The translations under genes and the position numbers were made by a program. From Chloroflexota bacterium (GTDB lineage Bacteria; Chloroflexota; Anaerolineae; Promineifilales; Promineifilaceae), in contig JAKEFB010000133.1 in the NCBI GenBank assembly GCA_022616275.1, positions 1-52,878 of the forward strand: DNA of 52,878 nt. Direction: 5' to 3'. Below are positions 35,912 to 43,755 of the stretch, one piece after another. The notes below the pieces were generated by a model. The model ran no database searches. It was not told where the DNA came from and saw only the letters and a program-made list of their open reading frames with translations. Within the stretch, counting starts at the first letter, position 1. Each line of letters begins with the position of its first letter.

Positions 35912-37267
35912 ATGCCGAAGCTGGATCGCATTCTGGTTACTGTTGGCCTGCTTATTCTGCTCTCGTTGAGCGTTGCCTGCCAGGGCGGGGAAAGCGACGA
36001 GGCCGAGCAAGAAATCGCCGTTGCTGTGGCTCTGACGCAAACGGCCGCGGCCTTAACAGGCGCGCAACCGGCGGCAACGCCCACAGCGGCAACGCTGCCA
36101 ACGGCAACACTCACGGCAACCTCCAGTGATCCGACCCCATCACCGACGGTTGCCTCGCCGACGGCCGAACCGACGCCAATCCCTGGCGGAACGGCCAGCT
36201 TCCAGGGGGTTTCGCTCACCTATGAGGGCGACGTGGCCGGCGGAGCAGTGACCGGGGAGCTTGTTGCCCGCCAGCCCGGTGGGGAAGGGCCCGGCCACGG
36301 TTCGGGCAGCCCGGAAACGATTCGGCTGGCCTTCCCTGGCGAACTAATGGGCTTCGACAATGTGCAGGACAGGACGGTGGCCGCCGTTGACATTTTTGCG
36401 GTGAATGAATACCTGAGGCTGTTCCCGGCCGAATGGGAGATTGTGGAGGCGCTGGAAAGGATGATTGCCGAACGGCCGGCGGAAGGGTATGGCTCACAGT
36501 TTCCCTTTTTACCGCAGCCCAATTCCAGCCAGGGCTTTCAGGCCCAAACCAGTTATCTTGAGTTTCAAAACGGGGCCGGTGTCCGTTACATTACCCAATA
36601 CGCTCAGGAACCCCGGCCGGTCTCTATTTTCTTCTACACCTTCCAGGGGCTGACGGCCGACGGCCAGTATTACGTCTCCGCCCGGCTACCGGTGAGCACC
36701 GAGGCCTTGCCTGAAATCAGTGAGGAAGAGTTTGGCCAGCTTTTCCAGGACCCTGACCAATTGCTGGCCTACCTGGAGGAAAATAAAGCGCTTTTAGGGG
36801 GTCTGGCGGCGAGCGATTTCTCGCCCGACCTGGCGGCGCTGGACGCGATGATGGCCAGCCTGCTGGTAGAGCCGGAGGAGTTTCCGTCGCCGGGGGCGCC
36901 GGCGGCCGAGGAGGTGGCCTCTTGTGTGTACGACGCAGAATTTGTGACCGACGTGACGATTCCTGACGGCACGCAAATTGAGCCGGGGGCGTCTTTTACG
37001 AAGGTCTGGCGCATACGGAACATCGGGGCCTGTACCTGGCGAGGGGCGTTACCCAGTTTTATCGAGGGGGACACGGAGATTCGCACCCAGAGCATGTCGC
37101 TGTCGCCGGCCGAGGTGCCGCCGGGCACGGAAACAGAAGTGAGTATTACGATGCTGGCCCCGACGGCGGCCGGCCTGTACAACAGTTATTGGCAGATGGA
37201 ATCGCCGGCGCGGGTCTTGCGGTTTGGCGATAGCTTCTTTGTCAGCATTGAAGTGCCGCAGCCTTAG
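35912..37267 (+). CDS. Lipoprotein with C-terminal NBR1-type Ig domain
   Basis: 451 residues. A lipoprotein signal peptide has lipobox LSVAC with Cys23, then an Ala/Thr/Pro linker (about 45-90). A central domain of about 240 residues has no family I recognise. The C-terminal domain (about 339-451: CVYDAEFVTDVTIPDGTQIEPGASFTKVWRIRN, IGACTWRGAL, YNSYWQMESP) matches the NBR1-Ig-like (Ig next to BRCA1) domain often found on Chloroflexota lipoproteins. It is probably an extracytoplasmic binding protein, ligand unknown. A good Shine-Dalgarno GGAGG precedes ATG 35912. Its 3' end runs into the structured leader of the next gene. Confidence 0.8.
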   Translation: MPKLDRILVTVGLLILLSLSVACQGGESDEAEQEIAVAVALTQTAAALTGAQPAATPTAATLPTATLTATSSDPTPSPTVASPTAEPTPIPGGTASFQGVSLTYEGDVAGGAVTGELVARQPGGEGPGHGSGSPETIRLAFPGELMGFDNVQDRTVAAVDIFAVNEYLRLFPAEWEIVEALERMIAERPAEGYGSQFPFLPQPNSSQGFQAQTSYLEFQNGAGVRYITQYAQEPRPVSIFFYTFQGLTADGQYYVSARLPVSTEALPEISEEEFGQLFQDPDQLLAYLEENKALLGGLAASDFSPDLAALDAMMASLLVEPEEFPSPGAPAAEEVASCVYDAEFVTDVTIPDGTQIEPGASFTKVWRIRNIGACTWRGALPSFIEGDTEIRTQSMSLSPAEVPPGTETEVSITMLAPTAAGLYNSYWQMESPARVLRFGDSFFVSIEVPQP

Positions 37268-37319
37268 CTCCCGGAGCACCTTCCCGCAGGTGGCGATTTA
37301 TCGCTTGAACCTCCGGGAG
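37268..37319 (+). promoter_or_regulatory. Three-helix RNA structure sequestering the Shine-Dalgarno of the sacsin-like ATPase gene
   Basis: The 9-bp outer stem pairs CTCCCGGAG (37268-37276) with CTCCGGGAG (37311-37319). Inside it are a 5-bp hairpin (CACCT 37277-37281 with AGGTG 37288-37292, 6-nt loop) and a 4-bp hairpin (GCGA 37293-37296 with TCGC 37301-37304, TTTA loop), directly abutting. Six bases (37305-37310) stay single-stranded. The only Shine-Dalgarno for ATG 37331 (GGGAGG, 37315-37320) lies in the 3' arm. It could be a translational switch, or a hairpin ending the upstream message. Confidence 0.6.
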
Positions 37320-37330
37320 GGTTGGTGGCG

Positions 37331-40300
37331 ATGAGCGACAATAGCCGGTTTCTTTCCCAAAGTGTCAATTACCTGGGGTTTCTGGAGGCCAGGCTGCGGG
37401 ACGTGCAGGGGGTGGCCACGCTGGTGTATGAGCTGGCCCAGAATGCTGACGACGTGAAGGACGAGGATGGGCAGCCGGGGGCACGATGGATTAGCTTTGA
37501 CGTGCGTGACGAGGCGCTGGTGGTGGAGAATGACGGCCGTTTCCGCCCGGTTGACTTTGAGCGCCTGCAAGAGATTGCCGGCGGCAGCAAACGGGCCGAG
37601 GCGGAAACAACGGGCGCTTTCGGCCTGGGTTTTATAGCCGTCTACCAGGTGACGGATAGCCCGGAAATTCTGTCGAGCGGCAAACAGTGGATTATCCGGC
37701 CGGATGCGCCGGCGGAGGAGCGTATCCTGGAACGAGAGGCGCAGACTGAAGGGACGACCTTCCGGCTGCCCTGGGCTTTTGCGGCGACGGCCGTGCGCCG
37801 GGCGCTGCGGCTGGAGACGATAGAGCCGGCCCGGTTGCCGGAGTTGGCGGCCGAGATCGCCGCGGCGCTGCCGCTGGCGGCCCTGTTCCTGAAGCAATTG
37901 CGGGTGCTGGAAGTGAAGCGAAACGGGGCGCCGGTCCGGCGAATTGAGCGGGAAGCAGTGGGGGGCGAACAATTGCGCCTGTGGCAGGGGACAAGCGAAA
38001 TGACCTGGCATCTGTTTAGCGGCGACTTTGCCGAGACGGCGGCAGCGCTGCGGGACGAGCACCGCTGGCAGATTGAAGAGAAACGACGCAGCCAGGTGTG
38101 GCTGGCCGTGCCCGAGCAACCAATCCAGGACGGCCGGCTGTTTGCCACGCTGCCCAGCCAGACGATCACGCCGCTGCCCTTTCACCTCAACGCCGACTTT
38201 TTCCCGAGCAGCGACCGGAAGCGCATTGTCTTGGAGGCCGACTACCAATCGGCCTGGAACCGGGCGGCGGTGAGGTGCGCGGCCGAGACGCTGGCGGCTC
38301 ACTTTGAGCGGTTACCCGCGCTGCTGGGTCCGGCCGGTTTGTGGGGCTTCTTGCAACAGGTGGAAACTGGCCACCGGCAAGCGGCCGAGGGGGCGCTGGA
38401 CGGCGTTTTTGCCGCCTTCTGGGAGGGAGTGGCGCCGCTGTTGGGCCAGCGGCCGATCGTCTTTACCTCGGCCGGGAAGTGGGTCAGGCCGGGCGAAGCG
38501 CGTCTCATTAGCAGCGAGGCGGAGATGGCGGCCGGGCCACTACTGGAAGGGTTAGGGATGGCCATCGTTCACGCCGACCTGCGCCCGTACGCCGCACTGC
38601 TGCGCCGGCCAGAGATTGGCGTGCCGTTGCTGCAAGTGGCGGACGTGACAACGGCGCTGAACGGCCGCATGGCCGCGAACACGCCGCTGGGCCAGGCCCC
38701 GCCGCCGTTCCAGAGCCTGGAGGCCTGGCAAACGGTGTGGCGGGCGCTGGAGGTGTTGCTGCGCCGGGCGCCGACGCCGGCGGCCCGTGACGAGGATAGG
38801 CGGGCGCTGCAACAGTGCCCGCTGACGCTGACGAACAAAGGGACGTTGGCGCCGGCGACGGCGGTGGCCAGGGGGAAGGCAGAAACCAGACGGCTCTTCC
38901 CCGACCGGCTGTGGCTGGACGAGGCGCTCGACGGCGAGACGATGCCCGGCAGCCTGGTGGCCGAATTTGACGCCCGGGGGGCGATCGAATACCTGACCAG
39001 CTATAGCCAGGAGGAGCTGGAAGCAGCCTGGCAGCGCGGCCAACTGGACACGACGGCCCTCTTGCACTGGTTTGAGGCGCGCCAGTGGGAGTTCGTGGAG
39101 GATGTCCGGCTGAAGCAGCAGTTCCGCCGGTTGCCCATTTTCCCGGTTTTCGACCGGCTTTATCCGCTGGCTCTCCTGTACATCCCCGGCGGTTTTGAGG
39201 ACCCGCTGAAGCTCTCCGGGCTGGTGGACGTGGCGGCCCTCGGCGGGCGAAGTGACTTTTTGCAGGATTTGGGGGTGGGACAGCTCACTTTTGAAACGTA
39301 CCTGGCGGAAGAAGTACCGCGCATCCTGGAGCAGCATCCCGACCTGCGCTCGGACGCTCGCAGCCAACTGGTGGCGCTGCTGGCCAGGCGGCTGGGCGAA
39401 TTCCGCGACGACGAGTTGGTGAGGGAGAAATTGCGACCGTTGCCGCTGGTGGCCTGCCTGGATGGCCATTACCGGCCGGCGGAGGAGGTGTATGCGGACC
39501 GGCGGGTGACGGCCGTTTTGGGCGACCGGGTTCAGGTGGCCGAACCGGCCAGTGGGGCAGTGCAGGCGTTGTATGAGTGGCTGGGGGTGGCGAAAGAGCC
39601 GAAGCCGGCCGACGTTATTCGGAGCCTGAGCCAGGTGGGGGAAGGGCGCGGCCGGGCCCCACTGGACGACGAGACGTACCGGCGGGTGCAGAACGGCTGG
39701 CTACACTTAAGCCAGGCGCTGACCAGCGGGCAGGTGGCGGCGGCCGAGCTGGCGCGGCTGGGCGAGAAGGTGGGCGCGCCGGACAGGCGGCGTCGCTGGC
39801 AACAGATGGACGGGCTTTTCTTTGCCGACGATGCCCAACTGGCGGCGAAGTTCCCAGCGGCGCTGCAGGAGCGCCTGCTGGCGGCGGACGAGGCCGCCCG
39901 GCCGGCGCTGGCCGCGGCCGGGGTGCGGCCGTTGAGCCAGGCGGCCCAGATGGAGCCGGCGGAGCCGGTGGAGAGTGAGCCGGATGTGTGGCTGGCGGCG
40001 CGGCTGCAGGAACGCCGGCCGCTGCTGGCGCGGGTGCTGGCGGCCGAAGGAGGCCAGGGAGGCCCGGCCGCGCTGGACGGTCTGCGCCTGGCCCGCGCGC
40101 CGCGCCTGGTCGTCCACTACCGGCTGGAGACGCCCGGCCGGGTTTATACGACCGCCCCGGAAGCGGTCGCCGCCATTTTCGTGGCCGAGGAAAAGACGCT
40201 GTACACGGTCCACGATCAGGAGAACGTTCCCTGGGCGGCGATCGGCCGGATTCTGGCGGCGCAGATGAAACCGGCCGGGCCGATTGGAGGGCTGGCCGGG

Positions 40301-40378
40301 GGGATTAAGGAGGCGTTGGCGAGCAGCAGTGCGGCCGAGGCGGGGCGAGTGTTGGATGAGTTGGGGTACCCTGGCTGA
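37331..40378 (+). CDS. Large sacsin-type GHKL ATPase protein
   Basis: 1015 residues. The N-terminal 200 residues are an Hsp90-like GHKL ATPase of the sacsin N-terminal type: FLEARLRDVQGVATLVYELAQNADD (Glu34, Asn38), VVENDGRF (Asp68), and TGAFGLGFIAVYQ (94-106). The remaining 800 residues show no domain I can name; they are rich in Ala, Leu, Arg and Glu. ATG 37331 is preferred over TTG 37322 and GTG 37325 because of its 10-nt spacing from GGGAGG. Sacsin-like ATPases occur both as chaperones and in some antiphage systems; no nuclease or other defence gene is adjacent. HtpG, another GHKL ATPase, lies two genes upstream. Confidence 0.7.
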   Translation: MSDNSRFLSQSVNYLGFLEARLRDVQGVATLVYELAQNADDVKDEDGQPGARWISFDVRDEALVVENDGRFRPVDFERLQEIAGGSKRAEAETTGAFGLGFIAVYQVTDSPEILSSGKQWIIRPDAPAEERILEREAQTEGTTFRLPWAFAATAVRRALRLETIEPARLPELAAEIAAALPLAALFLKQLRVLEVKRNGAPVRRIEREAVGGEQLRLWQGTSEMTWHLFSGDFAETAAALRDEHRWQIEEKRRSQVWLAVPEQPIQDGRLFATLPSQTITPLPFHLNADFFPSSDRKRIVLEADYQSAWNRAAVRCAAETLAAHFERLPALLGPAGLWGFLQQVETGHRQAAEGALDGVFAAFWEGVAPLLGQRPIVFTSAGKWVRPGEARLISSEAEMAAGPLLEGLGMAIVHADLRPYAALLRRPEIGVPLLQVADVTTALNGRMAANTPLGQAPPPFQSLEAWQTVWRALEVLLRRAPTPAARDEDRRALQQCPLTLTNKGTLAPATAVARGKAETRRLFPDRLWLDEALDGETMPGSLVAEFDARGAIEYLTSYSQEELEAAWQRGQLDTTALLHWFEARQWEFVEDVRLKQQFRRLPIFPVFDRLYPLALLYIPGGFEDPLKLSGLVDVAALGGRSDFLQDLGVGQLTFETYLAEEVPRILEQHPDLRSDARSQLVALLARRLGEFRDDELVREKLRPLPLVACLDGHYRPAEEVYADRRVTAVLGDRVQVAEPASGAVQALYEWLGVAKEPKPADVIRSLSQVGEGRGRAPLDDETYRRVQNGWLHLSQALTSGQVAAAELARLGEKVGAPDRRRRWQQMDGLFFADDAQLAAKFPAALQERLLAADEAARPALAAAGVRPLSQAAQMEPAEPVESEPDVWLAARLQERRPLLARVLAAEGGQGGPAALDGLRLARAPRLVVHYRLETPGRVYTTAPEAVAAIFVAEEKTLYTVHDQENVPWAAIGRILAAQMKPAGPIGGLAGGIKEALASSSAAEAGRVLDELGYPG

Positions 40379-40384
40379 CGTATG

Positions 40385-40393
40385 TGGTACAAT
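40385..40393 (+). promoter_or_regulatory. Extended -10 promoter before the 47-codon ORF
   Basis: TGG followed by TACAAT (40388-40393), ending 8 nt before ATG 40402. No good -35 box is present (TTGGGG at 40361 is 21 bp away). The geometry matches the other near-leaderless promoters in this window. Confidence 0.4.
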
Positions 40394-40401
40394 TTCGCCC
40401 G

Positions 40402-40545
40402 ATGCAGTCGGGCACGATTTGCGACAGTAACGGCGAAGGGGACGTGTGTATTCGCATCCAGCAGAGCGGCCAGCCACGCCTGGTCAGCTTTGCCCAGGGC
40501 TGGGCGACGTCAGCGCCGCTGCCCACGCTGACGCCGACGCCATGA
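40402..40545 (+). CDS. Small 47-residue hypothetical ORF, possibly a gene remnant or leader peptide
   Basis: It reads MQSGTICDSNGEGDVCIRI, then QQSGQPRLVSFAQGW, ending SAPLPTLTPTP. It has no signal peptide and no known family; two Cys lie nine apart. It begins 8 nt after an extended -10 box, and its stop overlaps the start of the propeller-protein gene (ATGA), so its translation could deliver ribosomes to that start. The Pro/Thr ending resembles the linkers of secreted proteins here, so a remnant of such a gene is an equal possibility. Confidence 0.4.
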   Translation: MQSGTICDSNGEGDVCIRIQQSGQPRLVSFAQGWATSAPLPTLTPTP

Positions 40546-42233
40546 AGCAGAAATATCTCGGCTTTCTTGCGCTCGGCAGCGCATTCCTTGTCCTCATCCT
40601 GGCGGCGCGGGCCAGCGTAACGGCCGATGGGACCTTGCCGGTCATACCGGGAACGACCGAACGCGTTAGCCTGGGTCCTGGCGGGGTAGAAGGGGACAAC
40701 GAGAGCTATTTTCCAGATATCTCGGCCGACGGCCGTTACGTCGCCTTCGAATCCCTGGCCAGCAACTTCGCCCCCAATGATTGGAATGAGGCCTTCGACA
40801 TCTTCGTCTACGACCGGCAGGCCGGCGAACTGGAGGTTATCACCCAGGGAACTCCGCTAGGTGATAGCGGGTACCCTGCCCTTTCGGCCGACGGCCGCTT
40901 CGTCGCCTTCTACTCGTGGGCCGGCAATCTGGTGGCCAACGACACGAACTACTACTGCGGTTACCTGGGTAATGAAAACTGCGCCGATATCTTTGTCTAC
41001 GACCGGCAGGCAGAGACGATGGAGATGGTCAGCGTCAGTTCGGCTGGGGTGCAGGGCAATAACGATAGTTTTACGCCGGCTATCTCGGCCGACGGCCGTT
41101 TCGTCGCTTTTGCCTCGGGGGCTAACAACCTGGTGGGCGGCGACTGGAACTATCAGTATGACATCTTCGTCCATGACCGGCAGGCCGGGACGACGGAACG
41201 GGTCAGTGTGGACTCCAACGGCCAGGAGGCCAACAATAGCAGTTTCCTCCCTTCCCTCTCGGCCGACGGCCGCTACGTCGCCTTTCACTCCTCGGCCAGC
41301 AACCTGGTCCCCGGCGACACCAATGGCGACGACGTCTTCGTCCACGACCGGCAGACCGGCCTGACCGAGCGGGCCAGCGTCAACTCGGCCGGCCAGCAGG
41401 CCAACCACAACAGCGGCTACGCCGCCATCTCGGCCGGCGGCCGCTACGTCGTCTTCGCTTCCTATGCCAGCAACCTGGTGACGCCCAACGACACCAACTG
41501 GGTGGCCGACTTCTTTCTCCGCGACCGCTGGATAGGCGTTACCGAGAAGGTGAGCGTGGACTCCAACGGCCAGGGCGGCAACGACAACAGCGGCGGCGGC
41601 GACGTCTCGGCCGACGGCCGCTACGTCGTCTTCTCCTCTGGGGCCAGCAACCTGGTGGCCGGCGATACCAGCTTTACGGTGGACGTTTTCCGCCACGACC
41701 GGCTGACCGGGGCGACCGAACCGTTCAGCCTCAGTTGGGACGGCCAACAACTGGGGAATAATGCCAGCGGCAGCCCGGTCCTGACGCCGGACGGCCGCGA
41801 AGTCGTCTTCTACTCCCAGGCCGACAACCTGGTTATCACCGACACGAGCGGCATTTCCGACATCTTTATCCGCACCCGGCCGCCCATCAGCCTGACGCTC
41901 AACTACCCCTCCGGCGCGCCGGGCAGCTTCTTTACCCTCACGGGTGGCAACTTCCCGTTCAGCGCCACCGCCACCATCGCCGTCAACGGCGTGCCCCTCG
42001 GCAGCCTGCCCACCGACGGCAGCGGCGCTTTCACCGCCCTGTTGAACACGGCTGGGGCCACCCCCGGCCTCTACCGGGTGGCGGCCACGGTCCTGCCCTC
42101 GCGGGAGATCGCCACCTTGGCCCTGGACCCCAACGGCGTCGTCCACCCCCAGGAGGGCAATGGCCCTATTTTCCTTGTCCCGCCGTTTACCTTTGTCTAC
42201 CTGCCGGCCATTTTTTCGCCGGCGCCGCCATAA
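40542..42233 (+). CDS. Secreted seven-bladed TolB/WD40-like propeller protein with YLP tail
   Basis: 563 residues. Signal peptide (about 1-25, YLGFLALGSAFLVLILAARAS), then seven copies of a blade motif of the form [SA]DGR[YF]V[AV]F followed by [SA]N[LF]V and D[IVF]F..DR. This is a PD40/TolB-like beta-propeller of seven blades (about 40-445). An Ig-like IPT/TIG-type module follows (about 450-545: LTLNYPSGAPGSFFTLTGGNF, FSATATIAVNGVPLGS). The protein ends TFVYLPAIFSPAPP, a tail like that of the 19338 protease. Start ATG 40542 sits at the signal peptide; an in-frame extension to 40446 is rejected. Extracellular; partner unknown. The repeated blade coding makes the DNA internally repetitive. Confidence 0.75.
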   Translation: MKQKYLGFLALGSAFLVLILAARASVTADGTLPVIPGTTERVSLGPGGVEGDNESYFPDISADGRYVAFESLASNFAPNDWNEAFDIFVYDRQAGELEVITQGTPLGDSGYPALSADGRFVAFYSWAGNLVANDTNYYCGYLGNENCADIFVYDRQAETMEMVSVSSAGVQGNNDSFTPAISADGRFVAFASGANNLVGGDWNYQYDIFVHDRQAGTTERVSVDSNGQEANNSSFLPSLSADGRYVAFHSSASNLVPGDTNGDDVFVHDRQTGLTERASVNSAGQQANHNSGYAAISAGGRYVVFASYASNLVTPNDTNWVADFFLRDRWIGVTEKVSVDSNGQGGNDNSGGGDVSADGRYVVFSSGASNLVAGDTSFTVDVFRHDRLTGATEPFSLSWDGQQLGNNASGSPVLTPDGREVVFYSQADNLVITDTSGISDIFIRTRPPISLTLNYPSGAPGSFFTLTGGNFPFSATATIAVNGVPLGSLPTDGSGAFTALLNTAGATPGLYRVAATVLPSREIATLALDPNGVVHPQEGNGPIFLVPPFTFVYLPAIFSPAPP

Positions 42234-42267
42234 ATTGAGTAGCTGCGCCTGTTCATCTATGGCCCAT

Positions 42268-42286
42268 TCCTCAGTCCTCATTACTC
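42268..42286. repeat. 19-bp direct repeat, copy 1, over the pseudo-PBP stop codon
   Basis: TCCTCAGTCCTCATTACTC is identical to 43737-43755. Read on the minus strand it is GAG-TAA followed by TGAGGAC, TGAGGA heptamer-like units. Each copy spans the stop codon of its gene. Confidence 0.8.
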
Positions 42287-43663
42287 CGGTGACAACGCCG
42301 TCGTCAACACCCCCCGGCCGATCCGTTCGGCCGGGCTCAAATCGTCGCTGTTTTCAATGACGACCACGACCAGGTAGCGCGGGGCGCCGGCCGGGGCCAG
42401 GCCCAGGTACCAGGCGTTGGTGCTGCCGCCAGGGCCGGAGAGGACGAGGGTGGCGTGCTCGACGAGGCCGTTAAACTGGGGGAGGGCCTGGAGGATGGCC
42501 TGGGCCGCCGCCCCGGAAACGGCCGTGCTCTCCCGCTGCCCGGTCAGGAGGGCCTGCCATTCGCCTGATTCGTCCTCGACGGCGGCCGCCAGTTCGGGGG
42601 TGGGCAGCCGGCCTTCGTTGGCCAGGGCAGCCCAGGCCAGCCCGATTTGCAGCGGCGAGACGGTCAGGTTCTCCTGGCCGATAGCCGCCAGCAGCGGGTC
42701 GTCAATGGCCTGGTTTTCGGCCGACTCCGTGGCCATGGGCAGCTCCGGCGGGACCAGTAAGCCAAAGGCGTTTAATATCTCCAGCAGGCCGGCCGGGCCC
42801 CATTGCCTGGCCAGGGAGAGCATGGGGGCCGGGCAGCGCTGGCGCAAGACCTCGGCCCAGGTGGCCGGCTCAGCCGGCGGTCCGGCGCAGCGAATGGTCG
42901 TACCGTTGACGACGACCGGTGTCGTCGCCCGCTCGACCGGCTGGTCCAGTAAAACGTGGCCCTGGTCCAGCGCCGCGGCCAGGAGAAAGGGCTGCAAGGT
43001 CAGGCCCGGCTGGTACTGGCCCTGGGTGACGCGGTTCAGCAGCGGCGCGTCTTCGTCGGCCGCCAACTGGTCAAACTGCTCGTCCAGCAAGTTGGGATCG
43101 TAGCCGGGGTGGCTGCTCATGGCCCGGATGGCGGCGTCGGGCAGGCTCAGCAGCAGGACCGCCCCCTGCTGCTGGCCGAGCAGGGCCTCGGCTGCGCGCT
43201 GCCAGCGGACGTCCAGCGTCAGGCGCACGTCCTGGCCGACCTGGGGCCGGTGAAGGGTCTGGTAGCGCCAGAAATCGCTCCAGAAGTCGCCGGTCGTGCC
43301 GCGCAGGGCGTCGTCGAAGCCTTCCTCGACGCCGGCCGTGCCGTGGCGAAAGGAGTAGTAACCAACGGCCGGGCCAGCGCCGGCGATGGGGTAGGAGCGG
43401 CGCAAGTTGTCCGGCGGCCCCATCGTTTCGGCCAGGACGGCATCGTTGGTGTCCAGGATGCGGCCGCGCCGGATGCGCAGCTCGGCCTCGACCAGCCGGG
43501 GGTTGTCTTCACGGGCGAGGATGACCGGCCGGCGGGCCACGCCCCAAAAGACCAGCCCCAGGGCCACGGCAAAAAAGGCGAGCAAAATGACCAGGTTTAG
43601 CCGCTCAAGGCGGGCCCGGCGCTGGTCGGATTCGGAATGGGACGCGGATTCACGCAGATTCAT
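42281..43663 (-). CDS. Class B penicillin-binding-protein homologue lacking all catalytic motifs (pseudo-transpeptidase)
   Basis: 460 residues. One N-terminal transmembrane helix (about 22-44) and a short pedestal (VEAELRIRRGRILDTNDAVLAET, GAGPAVGYYSFRHGTAGVEEGFD) are typical of FtsI/PBP2-type class B PBPs. A transpeptidase-fold domain follows. The three active-site motifs are changed: SxxK becomes LxxQ (Leu221, Gln224 in YQPGLTLQP), SxN becomes RxP (Arg276, Pro278), and KTG becomes LSG (Leu408-Gly410). Surrounding fold residues are kept (NAWYLGLAP, QENLTVSPLQIGLAWAALAN). It should not bind penicillin or crosslink peptidoglycan, and probably serves as a structural or allosteric partner of the adjacent SEDS protein. 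Start ATG 43663. Confidence 0.8.
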   Translation of the reverse strand: MNLRESASHSESDQRRARLERLNLVILLAFFAVALGLVFWGVARRPVILAREDNPRLVEAELRIRRGRILDTNDAVLAETMGPPDNLRRSYPIAGAGPAVGYYSFRHGTAGVEEGFDDALRGTTGDFWSDFWRYQTLHRPQVGQDVRLTLDVRWQRAAEALLGQQQGAVLLLSLPDAAIRAMSSHPGYDPNLLDEQFDQLAADEDAPLLNRVTQGQYQPGLTLQPFLLAAALDQGHVLLDQPVERATTPVVVNGTTIRCAGPPAEPATWAEVLRQRCPAPMLSLARQWGPAGLLEILNAFGLLVPPELPMATESAENQAIDDPLLAAIGQENLTVSPLQIGLAWAALANEGRLPTPELAAAVEDESGEWQALLTGQRESTAVSGAAAQAILQALPQFNGLVEHATLVLSGPGGSTNAWYLGLAPAGAPRYLVVVVIENSDDLSPAERIGRGVLTTALSPE

Positions 43664-43693
43664 GTGGTTATGTGGTTGTGTAGTTATGCGGTA
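43662..43693. repeat. Tandem octamer array at the pseudo-PBP start
   Basis: ATGTGGTT, ATGTGGTT, GTGTAGTT, ATGCGGTA: four octamers overlapping the start codon and immediate upstream region of the pseudo-PBP gene (minus strand). Confidence 0.6.
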
Positions 43694-43714
43694 CACACCT
43701 ACACTCAGTCCCTA

Positions 43715-43733
43715 GTTCAGGCTTTGCCTGAAC
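43715..43733. repeat. Hairpin between SEDS gene and pseudo-PBP gene
   Basis: GTTCAGGC, loop TTT, GCCTGAAC: a perfect 8-bp stem in the 86-bp spacer between the SEDS gene and the pseudo-PBP gene. No T-run follows on the minus strand, so it is more likely an RNA processing or attenuation hairpin than a full terminator. Confidence 0.6.
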
Positions 43734-43736
43734 ACG

Positions 43737-43755
43737 TCCTCAGTCCTCATTACTC
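43737..43755. repeat. 19-bp direct repeat, copy 2, over the SEDS gene stop codon
   Basis: Identical to 42268-42286. It includes the TAA stop of the SEDS gene, followed by TGAGGAC heptamer-like units on the minus strand. Confidence 0.8.

Noticed and set aside
37331-40378. Antiphage defence island around the sacsin-like ATPase
   Set aside because: No nuclease, helicase, methyltransferase, toxin or integrase neighbours it; the flanks are a lipoprotein and a propeller protein.
40857-42281. 474-codon open frame antisense to the propeller gene
   Set aside because: Its repetitiveness mirrors the seven blade repeats read backwards; the sense protein has a signal peptide and propeller motifs.
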